A stretch of 64,000 nucleotides of DNA. Origin: Bradyrhizobium sp. 4 (GTDB lineage: Bacteria > Pseudomonadota > Alphaproteobacteria > Rhizobiales > Xanthobacteraceae). The stretch lies in contig NZ_CP064686.1 in the NCBI RefSeq assembly GCF_023100905.1, positions 5,766,001 through 5,830,000 on the forward strand, read 5' to 3'. The notes below the pieces were generated by a model. That model searched no databases. It was not told where the DNA came from and saw only the letters and a program-made list of their open reading frames with translations. Within the stretch, counting starts at the first letter, position 1, and each line of letters begins with the position of its first letter. Of this stretch, positions 33,594-40,780 are shown one piece after another. Both the position numbers and the translations under genes were made by a program.

Positions 33594-33793
33594 GCTCGGG
33601 ACCGCTGGAATGGTGCATCGAGATCGCGATCATCGTCGCGATCTGCATCGGGATTGTCGCGGGCGGGCATGGCCGGCTCGTCGTGCCGCATCACCGGGTT
33701 CAACGCGCGCAAGCCGATCGGGCCGCTTGCCTGCAGCGGCCCACAAACCTCTTCGGCATCGTGGCGCTGCGGCGAGGCGGTCCGCCCGTTTGA
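33590..33793 (+). CDS. 67-residue small membrane protein, coupled
   Basis: Begins at the ATG overlapping the preceding stop. MSSGPLEWCIEIAIIVAICIGIVAGG makes a single N-terminal helix; the remaining 40 residues are basic and polar (GRLVVPHHRVQRAQADRAACLQRPTNL). A second frame from 33654 also reads plausibly (ITGFNARKPIGPLACSGPQ), so a frameshift within this gene cannot be excluded and the C-terminal part is less certain than the helix. Confidence 0.5.
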   Translation: MSSGPLEWCIEIAIIVAICIGIVAGGHGRLVVPHHRVQRAQADRAACLQRPTNLFGIVALRRGGPPV

Positions 33794-33797
33794 TCGA

Positions 33798-34253
33798 TCA
33801 CCAATATCCGCGGTGATAGGCCCGGTACGGCCGGTAGTAGCCGTAGCGCGGACCGTAATATGGACGATAGGCGCGATAGCCGTAATAGCGGGGACGCGCG
33901 TAGTAGCCGCCATAACCGTAACCCGGTCCATAGCCACCATAATAGGCAGGAGCATAGCCGTAAGCCGGCCCCGGGTATCCGTAGCCGCCATAATAAGGCC
34001 CGCCGCCATAGTAGCCGTAGCCGTAAGGCGAGCTGCTGGCGATGGCGCTACCGATGATCGCACCGGCTGCGAGGCCGCCAATGCCCCATCCAAAACCTCG
34101 GCCGCGCCAATACACCTGCGTGACATCATCGCCGGCCGCGGCCTTCATGGTCGCGACATTCGTGGGCATCGGGCCCGCAGCGGCCGGCTCGATTTGGCCG
34201 GCCATGACCGCGCCGGCCAGCGAACAGGCAATTGCCGTTTTCCAGATCCTCAT
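33798..34253 (-). CDS. Exported Gly/Tyr-rich protein
   Basis: 151 residues. A signal peptide (MRIWKTAIACSLAGAVMAGQIEPAAAG) is followed by a short conserved-looking stretch with DDVTQVYWRGRGFGWGIGGLAAGAIIGSAIASS, including a glycine-zipper-like hydrophobic helix. About 75 residues of Tyr, Gly and Pro repeats (YGYYGGGPYYGGYG and similar) follow, ending YYRPYRAYHRGYW. This composition is seen in small outer-envelope proteins of alphaproteobacteria, function unclear. The start is the ATG at 34253. It converges on the small membrane gene with a four-base gap. Confidence 0.75.
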   Translation of the reverse strand: MRIWKTAIACSLAGAVMAGQIEPAAAGPMPTNVATMKAAAGDDVTQVYWRGRGFGWGIGGLAAGAIIGSAIASSSPYGYGYYGGGPYYGGYGYPGPAYGYAPAYYGGYGPGYGYGGYYARPRYYGYRAYRPYYGPRYGYYRPYRAYHRGYW

Positions 34254-34597
34254 CGTCTTACTCCCTGTCTGACGTTTCGCTTGGACATGGACGCAGCCCA
34301 TGATCGGGCATCCTGGCGCAAGGTCAAAGCCAGAAATTCGGCCTCGAGTTTGCGTGCACCGCACAAGACGCATGCCTCCATTCTGATCAACCGGTACCCG
34401 ACGGGCTCGACAACCTCGCCGCGTGTGACACCGGCAGGACGGTGCCTGGGGCCCGATCACCGCGGCAAAGCATTAAGCTTCCGGCGCATTCGCAACCAAC
34501 AACCACCTTCCCGATTGACTATTCGTGCCGTTACTATCGGTTCCAATGTGCGCGGCCGGGAGGCTTCTCGCGAGCGCCAGAGTTGTGGGAGAATGAC
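34254..34597. other. 344-base intergenic region before glgC
   Basis: Contains divergent promoters for the Gly/Tyr-rich protein and for glgC. No gene, palindrome or repeat that I can support. AT-richer bases at 34490-34545 (around TTCCCGATTGACTATTCGTG) are the likeliest glgC promoter. Confidence 0.45.
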
Positions 34598-35860
34598 ATG
34601 AGTGCCGCGAGACCCGAGCCGCTTGCCCGTCAGGCCCTGGCGTTCGTCCTGGCCGGCGGACGCGGCAGCCGGCTGCTGGAGCTGACCGACCGGCGCGCCA
34701 AGCCCGCGGTCTATTTCGGCGGAAAATCCCGTATCATCGATTTCGCGCTGTCGAACGCGGTGAACTCGGGCATCCGTCGCATCGCGGTCGCCACCCAGTA
34801 CAAGGCGCACAGCCTGATCCGGCACCTTCAGATGGGCTGGAACTTCTTCCGTCCCGAGCGCAACGAGAGCTTCGACATCCTCCCGGCGAGCCAGCGCGTC
34901 TCCGAAAACATGTGGTATGTCGGCACGGCCGATGCAGTCTACCAGAACATCGACATCATCGAATCCCACGCCTGCCGCTTCATCGTGGTTCTCGCCGGCG
35001 ACCATATCTATAAAATGGATTACGAGGTGATGCTGCGCCAGCATGTCGAGAGCGGCGCCGACGTCACCGTCGGCTGCCTGGAGATGCCGCGGCAGGAATC
35101 TTCCGGCTTCGGCATCATGCATATCGACGAGAACGGCTGGATCAAAGAGTTCCTGGAGAAGCCGAAAGATCCGCCGCCGATGCCGGGCAAGCCGGACGTC
35201 TCGCTCGCCAGCATGGGCATCTACGTGTTCGACGCGAAATTCCTGTTCGAGGAGCTCAAGCGCGACGCCGAGGATCCGAATTCCAACCACGATTTCGGCA
35301 AGGACATCATCCCCTACCTCGTCAAGAACGGCCGCGCCATGGCGCACCAGTACTCGACCTCCTGCGTCCGCTCCGGCAGCGACCCGCGCGCCTATTGGCG
35401 CGATGTCGGCACGGTCGACGCCTATTGGGCCGCCAATATCGACCTCACCGACGTGGTCCCCGAGCTCGATTTGTTCGACAGCGCCTGGCCGATCTGGTCC
35501 TATTCGGAAATCACGCCGCCGGCAAAATTCGTCCACGACGAGGAGAGCCGGCGCGGCCAGGCCGTGAGCTCGCTGGTCTCGGGCGGTTGCATCATTTCCG
35601 GCGCCTCGCTGCGGCGCTCGCTGCTGTTCACCGGCGTGCGCGTCAACTCCTATGCTCAGGTCGAGAACGCCGTGATCATGCCGTACGTGAACATCGGCCG
35701 CGGCGCGCGTTTGAAGAACGTCGTGATCGATCGCGGCGTCGAGATCCCGGAAGGGCTCGTCGTCGGCGAGGATCCCGAGTTGGACGCAAGACGCTTCCGC
35801 ACCACCGAGCAGGGCATTTCGCTCATCACCCAGCCGATGCTCGACAGGCTCAATACATGA
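34598..35860 (+). CDS. glgC: Glucose-1-phosphate adenylyltransferase
   Basis: Makes ADP-glucose from ATP and glucose-1-phosphate, the regulated step of glycogen synthesis, in the cytoplasm. 420 residues, normal length. FVLAGGRGSRLLELTDRRAKPAVYFGGKSRIIDFALSNAVNSGIRRI is the nucleotide-binding signature with the allosteric Lys/Arg region. VVLAGDHIYKMDYEVMLRQH carries the catalytic Asp, SSGFGIMHIDENGWIKEFLEKPKDPPPMPG the glucose-1-phosphate side, and the C-terminal left-handed helix is present (VINSYAQVENAVIMPYVNIGRGARLKNVVID region). GGGAG precedes the ATG. The stop overlaps glgA's start (ATGA). Confidence 0.97.
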   Translation: MSAARPEPLARQALAFVLAGGRGSRLLELTDRRAKPAVYFGGKSRIIDFALSNAVNSGIRRIAVATQYKAHSLIRHLQMGWNFFRPERNESFDILPASQRVSENMWYVGTADAVYQNIDIIESHACRFIVVLAGDHIYKMDYEVMLRQHVESGADVTVGCLEMPRQESSGFGIMHIDENGWIKEFLEKPKDPPPMPGKPDVSLASMGIYVFDAKFLFEELKRDAEDPNSNHDFGKDIIPYLVKNGRAMAHQYSTSCVRSGSDPRAYWRDVGTVDAYWAANIDLTDVVPELDLFDSAWPIWSYSEITPPAKFVHDEESRRGQAVSSLVSGGCIISGASLRRSLLFTGVRVNSYAQVENAVIMPYVNIGRGARLKNVVIDRGVEIPEGLVVGEDPELDARRFRTTEQGISLITQPMLDRLNT

Positions 35861-37311
35861 CGCCTGTTCGCGTCCTCGCGGTCGCCTCTGAAGTCTATCC
35901 CATCGTCAAGACCGGCGGCCTCGCCGATGTCGCGGGCGCGCTGCCGATCGCGCTCAAGGCGCATGGCGTCGAGATGCGCACCTTGATGCCGGGTTATCCC
36001 GACGTGATGCGGGTGCTGGGGGGAGCCGACGAAATCCGGCACTGGCCGGATTATTTCGGCGGACCCGGTCGTCTGCTCGCCGCCTCGCATGACGGCCTCG
36101 ATCTGTTCGTGCTCGACGTGCCGCATCTCTACGCACGGCCTGGCAACCCCTACGTGACGGCCGAAGGTGTCGACTGGGCGGACAATGGCATGCGGTTCGC
36201 CGCGCTCTCGCGCATCGCGGCCGACATCGGCCACGGCCTCGTTCCCGCCTTCGTGCCCGACGTGGTGCATGCCCATGACTGGCAGGCCGGGCTCGCGCCG
36301 GCCTATCTGCACTACGATAACCGGCCGCGGCCCGCCACCGTGATGACCATCCACAACATGGCCTATCAGGGCAAGTTCGCGCCCGAGCTGATCGGTTCGA
36401 TCGGCCTGCCGTGGCGCGCTTACGGCGTCAACGACCTCGAATATTTCGGCGGCATCAGTTTTTTGAAGGCCGGCCTGCAATTCGCCGATCGCATCACCAC
36501 GGTCTCGCCGACCTATGCGCAGGAGATCCAGAGCGACGAGGGCGGCATGGGGTTCGGCGGCTTGCTGCGCGCCCGCGCGCACGTGCTGAGCGGAATCCTC
36601 AACGGCATCGATGTCTCCGTTTGGAATCCGCAAGAAGATCCGCACATCGCCTACCGCTTCGGCGCGGAGGACCTCACGTTCCGGGCCGCGAACAAGGCGG
36701 TGCTGCAGCAACAGTTCAATCTGGATTCCTCGGACGAAGCGCCATTGCTCGGCGTCATCAGCCGCCTGTCCTGGCAGAAGGGGCTCGATCTCCTGCTCGA
36801 AGCCATTCCGACGATTTTGCGCGAAGGCATGCAGCTCGCGCTGCTCGGCAGCGGGGACCGCGATCTGCAGGATCGCTATCAGGCCGTTGCGCGCGCGAAC
36901 CCCGGCCGCATCGGCGTCGTGATCGGCTATGACGAGATCATGGCGCATCTGATCCAGGCCGGCGCGGACGCGCTCATCGTACCATCACGGTTCGAGCCGT
37001 GCGGCCTGACCCAGCTCTGCGCGCTGCGCTACGGCGCCGTGCCCATCGTCTCGCGGGTCGGCGGCCTCGAGGATACCATCGTCGATATCGGCGAGGCCGA
37101 TAAATCGGGTCACGATGCCACCGGCTTCAAGTTCGCACCCGTCACCGCGGATGCCCTCGCCGGCACGCTGCGCAAGGCCAACATCGCCTTTCACGACAAG
37201 CTGACCTGGCGCCGCCTGCAACTGAGCGGCCTTGCGACCGACGTGTCCTGGCGCGACCGCGCCGGCGACTATGCCGCGCTCTATCGCAGCCTCATCACCG
37301 CGCGCGCCTGA
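35857..37311 (+). CDS. glgA: Glycogen synthase (ADP-glucose)
   Basis: 484-residue GT5 glucosyltransferase that elongates alpha-1,4-glucan from ADP-glucose. N-terminal VLAVASEVYPIVKTGGLADVAGALPIAL contains the KTGGL substrate loop. Middle and C-terminal landmarks: VHAHDWQAGLAPAYLHY, FLKAGLQFADRITTVSPTYAQEIQ, ISRLSWQKGLDLLLEAIP and PSRFEPCGLTQLCALRYGAVPIVSRVGGLEDTI with the E-x7-E motif. Translationally coupled to glgC. No glgB, glgP or glgX in this window. Confidence 0.97.
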   Translation: MTPVRVLAVASEVYPIVKTGGLADVAGALPIALKAHGVEMRTLMPGYPDVMRVLGGADEIRHWPDYFGGPGRLLAASHDGLDLFVLDVPHLYARPGNPYVTAEGVDWADNGMRFAALSRIAADIGHGLVPAFVPDVVHAHDWQAGLAPAYLHYDNRPRPATVMTIHNMAYQGKFAPELIGSIGLPWRAYGVNDLEYFGGISFLKAGLQFADRITTVSPTYAQEIQSDEGGMGFGGLLRARAHVLSGILNGIDVSVWNPQEDPHIAYRFGAEDLTFRAANKAVLQQQFNLDSSDEAPLLGVISRLSWQKGLDLLLEAIPTILREGMQLALLGSGDRDLQDRYQAVARANPGRIGVVIGYDEIMAHLIQAGADALIVPSRFEPCGLTQLCALRYGAVPIVSRVGGLEDTIVDIGEADKSGHDATGFKFAPVTADALAGTLRKANIAFHDKLTWRRLQLSGLATDVSWRDRAGDYAALYRSLITARA

Positions 37312-37347
37312 GGCCCGACATCGTCGAATCAATGCTATAGAGCCGCC

Positions 37348-37608
37348 ATGGACCCGTTCTTGATCAAGCTGATCGGCTTTGCCGCCGCGACCTGCACCAC
37401 CGTGGCCTACGCGCCGCAAGCCATCAAAGTGTGGAAGACCCGCTCCACCGGTGATATTTCGCTCGGCATGTTCCTGGTCATGGTGCTGGGCCTGGCGCTC
37501 TGGCTCGTCTACGGCCTGCTGTCGGGCGATGCGCCCCTCGTCGCCGCAAACGCCATCACCATCGTGCTCGCCGGCGGCATCCTGTTCATGAAGCTGAAAT
37601 ACGGGTGA
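37348..37608 (+). CDS. SemiSWEET sugar transporter
   Basis: 86-residue three-helix sugar transporter of the MtN3/PQ-loop family; two copies form a channel for glucose or sucrose. It has LIGFAAATCTTVAYAPQAIKVWKTRSTGDISLGMFLVMVLGLALWLVYGLLSGDAPLVAANAITIVLAG, with the PQ pair in YAPQ and the typical TRSTGDIS turn. 36 bases after glgA, so co-transcription with glycogen genes is possible. Ends against a hairpin shared with the converging dioxygenase gene. Confidence 0.9.
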   Translation: MDPFLIKLIGFAAATCTTVAYAPQAIKVWKTRSTGDISLGMFLVMVLGLALWLVYGLLSGDAPLVAANAITIVLAGGILFMKLKYG

Positions 37609-37613
37609 GCCAC

Positions 37614-37653
37614 TCTTCTTCACCTCTCCTCGCTTGCGAGAAGAGGAGAAGAT
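37614..37653. terminator. Bidirectional hairpin between converging genes (REP-derived)
   Basis: TCTTC then CTCCTC, GCTTGCGAGAA, GAGGAG and GAAGA form an imperfect long stem between two converging stop codons. It resembles a degenerate version of the REP unit at 17207 (CCTCTCC with GCTTGCG loop). The location predicts a shared terminator. Confidence 0.6.
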
Positions 37654-38450
37654 CACCCCCCGAACACATACGAAGCCATCGCGACATTCGCGACCTCGTC
37701 GACGAATACGCGCTGGCCCGCGTCGCTGCCGGCGGCGCCGGCGGCCACCATCAGCGGCAGCAGATGATCTTCGCGCGGATGGGCCAGGCGCGCGCTCGGT
37801 GCGTTCTCCCAGTCAACCAGCATCGCGTTGCGGCGCGCTGCGTCCTTGTGGCTAATCGCCTCGTTCAGATACGCCTCGAAATCATACGAGACCGGCTTCG
37901 ACTCCGCGCGGCCGAACCCGCGCATGTTGTGATAGGTGAGCCCGCTGCCGACGATCAGAATGCCTTCGTCCCGCAGCGAGGCAATCGCCTGCCCGACCTT
38001 GATGTGCTCGGCCGGATCGTAACTCGATCTCAGCGACAGCAGCACGATGGGCATGTCGGCGTGCGGATACATCAGCCCGAGCGGCACGAAGGTGCCGTGA
38101 TCGAAGCCCTGGTTGGGATCCTCCCGGCAATCGACGCCCGCGCGAATGAGCAGCGCCTTCACCTCCGCGGCGAGCTCGGGCCGCCCCGGCGCCGGATATT
38201 TGAGGTGATAGGTGTGCTCGGGGAAACCGTGATAATCGTACACCATCGGCGGATGCGCCGAGGTCGACACGGTGAAGGCGTCAGCCTCCCAATGTCCTGT
38301 GATGACGAGCACGGCCTTGGGCTTCCCCGGCAAGAGCTGCGGCAGCCGGCCGAACGCCTCGGCGGTCTTCGCATATTGCACCCGCCTGTCTTCCATGAAC
38401 GGCCAGGGACCGCCACCATGTGACAGGAAGAAAGTCGGAAGTCGCACCAT
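37653..38450 (-). CDS. LigB/DODA-type extradiol dioxygenase
   Basis: 265 residues, similar to bacterial YgiD and plant 4,5-DOPA dioxygenase. MVRLPTFFLSHGGGPWPF holds the first metal His; AVLVITGHWEADAFTVSTSAHPPMVYDYHGFPEHTYHLKYPAPG the second; GFDHGTFVPLGLMYPHADMPIVLLSL and SGLTYHNMRGFG the remaining conserved His and substrate loop. The fold uses Zn or Fe to cleave catechol-type rings; in many bacteria the physiological substrate is unknown. Standard length. Upstream a 156-base gap separates it from a divergent small gene. Confidence 0.9.
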   Translation of the reverse strand: MVRLPTFFLSHGGGPWPFMEDRRVQYAKTAEAFGRLPQLLPGKPKAVLVITGHWEADAFTVSTSAHPPMVYDYHGFPEHTYHLKYPAPGRPELAAEVKALLIRAGVDCREDPNQGFDHGTFVPLGLMYPHADMPIVLLSLRSSYDPAEHIKVGQAIASLRDEGILIVGSGLTYHNMRGFGRAESKPVSYDFEAYLNEAISHKDAARRNAMLVDWENAPSARLAHPREDHLLPLMVAAGAAGSDAGQRVFVDEVANVAMASYVFGG

Positions 38451-38606
38451 GGGCGAAGGCTCGTTTCATTGCCAACATGCGCGTGCGAGCTGCCCGCGCG
38501 ATCGGCCGCGAGCATAGGCAAACCCGTATGGTTAGCAAGACGTTAACGATTTTCCGCCCAGAATCCGGCGTAGCCGAAGGGGTCGGCCAGCAGCCAGGGA
38601 CGTGAA

Positions 38607-38786
38607 ATGAAGAAGTTTGCGTTGGGGGACGTCGTCAACAGTGACAAGGGCCGCCGCGGCGTCGTTCGCGCCGCCTACAAGTCGAAGGAAGGCCAGCAGT
38701 TCTACGCCGTCGAGAAAGACGGCGCGATGGATTATCTGGAGGAAGACCGGCTGAGCCCGGCGCCGCGTGTCGAGCTCGCGGCTTAA
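38607..38786 (+). CDS. 59-residue soluble small protein, function unknown
   Basis: MKKFALGDVVNSDKGRRGVVRAAYKSKEGQQFYAVEKDGAMDYLEEDRLSPAPRVELAA. The pattern of short beta-strands, GDVV and VVRAAY then FYAVEKDGAMDYLEEDRL, suggests a compact SH3-like or KOW-like barrel. Codon use is strongly G/C at third positions, which argues it is real despite its size. Upstream CCAGGGACGTGAA gives a weak ribosome-binding site. No neighbour on the same strand. Confidence 0.65.
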   Translation: MKKFALGDVVNSDKGRRGVVRAAYKSKEGQQFYAVEKDGAMDYLEEDRLSPAPRVELAA

Positions 38787-38803
38787 GTCCAACTCAACAT
38801 GCC

Positions 38804-40264
38804 CTAACGCCCGAACCGGTCCAGGCGCTCCGACCAGGAGTCGTCTCCGCTCGCGATGCGATCGTTCGTGATCAGCAGCAGGCGATCGCTGCCTGCGGCC
38901 GCATCCCAACGCGGCAGGTCCGCACCGTTGGGATCGCCGCTCTTGGCAAAATTGATCCAGTAGGCGCGCATGCGGTGTGCGACCTCGCGATCGCCTCGTG
39001 ACAGGATACCTGCACCGGGCATGCCTTCCACGCCGAAGATGAACTGCAATTCCCGCCCGTGACCGCCCTCGGGGTTTGCGCGCCGTGCCTCCGGCACATA
39101 GGCGAAGCGATAGCGAAAGGTCGGCGCACCGCTGGCGGCATGCAGGCGCGCCAGCAGTCTCACCGGCTCGGAGAAGACCTTGTCGGTGTAGAACCTTGCC
39201 GCGCGGCTGGAAGGTTTGGCGAGGTCGGGATAGAGCCTGCGCAGCTCATCGCTGGTGGCGCCTGACGACGCCAGCTCTTCCCGAATATCCAGCTCGCCGT
39301 CGAAACCGGTCTCGTCGTCGTTCGAGCCGATGATCAGGGGAATGCGGCTCTCATGTCTGGCCGCGAAGCCCGCGGCGACCTCCTCGCTCACCAGACGTCC
39401 ATCGATCGTCGGTCCGAAGCTGCGCGGCGATTTTTCCAGCAGATGCTTTTCGACGGCAAGCAGGCGTCGCGGGTCGGCGGTGCGCAAATCGGCCTGTCGC
39501 CCCAGCGCCGCCATGAATTGCCGCCCCACAATCTCGGCCTCTTGTGCCGAACGCAGGCGCGCACGGCCGGGAATCGATTGCAGAATGGCTTTCTGAAAGA
39601 GATCACGCGATTGCTCAGACAGCATCAGCAGCGCGATCGAGGTCGCGCCTGCGCCACTGCCGAACAAGGTGACGTTGGTGGGATCGCCGCCGAAGGCCGC
39701 GATGTTATCATGCACCCAATGCAGCGCCGCGATCTGGTCCATCAGGCCGTATTTGCCGGAACCGTCTTCCGACAGCGCGGGATCGGTGAGCCAGCCGAGC
39801 ACGCCGAGGCGAAAATTCACGGTCACCACGATGAGACCGGCTTGCGCGAGCCTGGCACCATCGAACAGCGGATCATTCGCAGTGCCGCTGACGAAAGCGC
39901 CGTCGTGGATGAACATCATCACCGGCAGCGGGCCATCGACCCCGAACGGACGGAACACGTTCAGCGTGAGGCAATCCTCGCTCGATCCCGGCAGCAACGG
40001 CTGAAGACACGGCGCGCCATACGCATAGGCGGTGCGCATCTCCGAACTCTCTGGTGCAGCCTGCGGCGGACGCCAGCGCAGCGGCCCGATCGGCGCGGCC
40101 GCATAGGCCAGCCCCTTGAACGAGGCTACCTCGCCTTCGACGGCGCCGAGCATCTGTCCTTCGCGCGTCAGCGCAAACGGAAACTGGCCAACCGGCTGGG
40201 CCGCGGCCGAGCCGGCGCAACAGAGGACGAGAGACGTCGCAAAAAGCGCGAACACGGACCGCAT
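38804..40264 (-). CDS. Exported carboxylesterase-fold protein lacking the nucleophile
   Basis: 486 residues, type-B carboxylesterase/cholinesterase fold with a signal peptide (cleaved after GSAAAQ). YGLMDQIAALHWVHDNIAAFGGDPTNVTLFG is textbook family sequence, but the nucleophile elbow reads FGSGAGA (201-207) where active members have FGESAGG: the catalytic Ser position (204) is Gly and the preceding Glu is Ser. The oxyanion motif is HDGAF (120-124) instead of HGGGF. Predicted triad partners are present: Glu318 in SNDDETGF and His402 in GGHGRELQFIFG. It may be a binding or scaffold protein, or an esterase with an unusual mechanism. Mutation may be real or sequencing error; no frameshift is seen. 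Confidence 0.85.
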   Translation of the reverse strand: MRSVFALFATSLVLCCAGSAAAQPVGQFPFALTREGQMLGAVEGEVASFKGLAYAAAPIGPLRWRPPQAAPESSEMRTAYAYGAPCLQPLLPGSSEDCLTLNVFRPFGVDGPLPVMMFIHDGAFVSGTANDPLFDGARLAQAGLIVVTVNFRLGVLGWLTDPALSEDGSGKYGLMDQIAALHWVHDNIAAFGGDPTNVTLFGSGAGATSIALLMLSEQSRDLFQKAILQSIPGRARLRSAQEAEIVGRQFMAALGRQADLRTADPRRLLAVEKHLLEKSPRSFGPTIDGRLVSEEVAAGFAARHESRIPLIIGSNDDETGFDGELDIREELASSGATSDELRRLYPDLAKPSSRAARFYTDKVFSEPVRLLARLHAASGAPTFRYRFAYVPEARRANPEGGHGRELQFIFGVEGMPGAGILSRGDREVAHRMRAYWINFAKSGDPNGADLPRWDAAAGSDRLLLITNDRIASGDDSWSERLDRFGR

Positions 40265-40344
40265 CTTCGGAGCATCTCGATGCGCGGAAGGATTTGAGCA
40301 GGTTATGTCCGTGGCCCGCTGCGAGGCAAGCGCCGCGGCCGCGC

Positions 40345-40554
40345 CTAGCTCCGCTTGGCGGCAAGCTCCGCCAGTGCGTGGCGTGCGATGATGCCGAGCT
40401 CACCGAGTGTGGTGTGACCGGACCGCGCCGCCTCGATCAGCCGCTCGGCGATGAACCTGCGGCTGTCGTGATCGCCGCCGTGCGGGAGTTGGCGGCACGT
40501 CTCCTCCAGGACAACGTCCATGTTCGCTTTGGTCCGCTCACTCAACTCTGTCAT
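40345..40554 (-). CDS. 69-residue hypothetical protein
   Basis: MTELSERTKANMDVVLEETCRQLPHGGDHDSRRFIAERLIEAARSGHTTLGELGIIARHALAEL: an all-helical small soluble protein with no signal or membrane segment. The ATG at 40554 is preferred to one upstream (adding MYALVLPRVPTGV) because the helix starts there. It lies 80 bases upstream of the esterase-like gene on the same strand. Looks like conserved small proteins of unknown function in rhizobia, from memory. Confidence 0.6.
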   Translation of the reverse strand: MTELSERTKANMDVVLEETCRQLPHGGDHDSRRFIAERLIEAARSGHTTLGELGIIARHALAELAAKRS

Positions 40555-40780
40555 GACGCCCGTCGGCACGCGTGGCAAAACAAGAGCATACACAGGTGGA
40601 TCGACCCTGATTAGCCCGGGAAATCACGGCCATTGTGCATCGCGATGCGTGTGCTGCCGCAACATTCACGCGGCCATGATGACGCCGCAAATGGCTACCG
40701 AAGATTGCACATGCCGTGATGACAAGCCGAACCTGCAGCGATAGCCTGCCGGCAAAACAAAACACACGGGAGGAAATGCC

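Noticed and set aside
35395..35856. In-frame upstream extension of glgA inside glgC
   Set aside because: It translates glgC in another frame; the ATG at 35857 gives the canonical GlgA N terminus.
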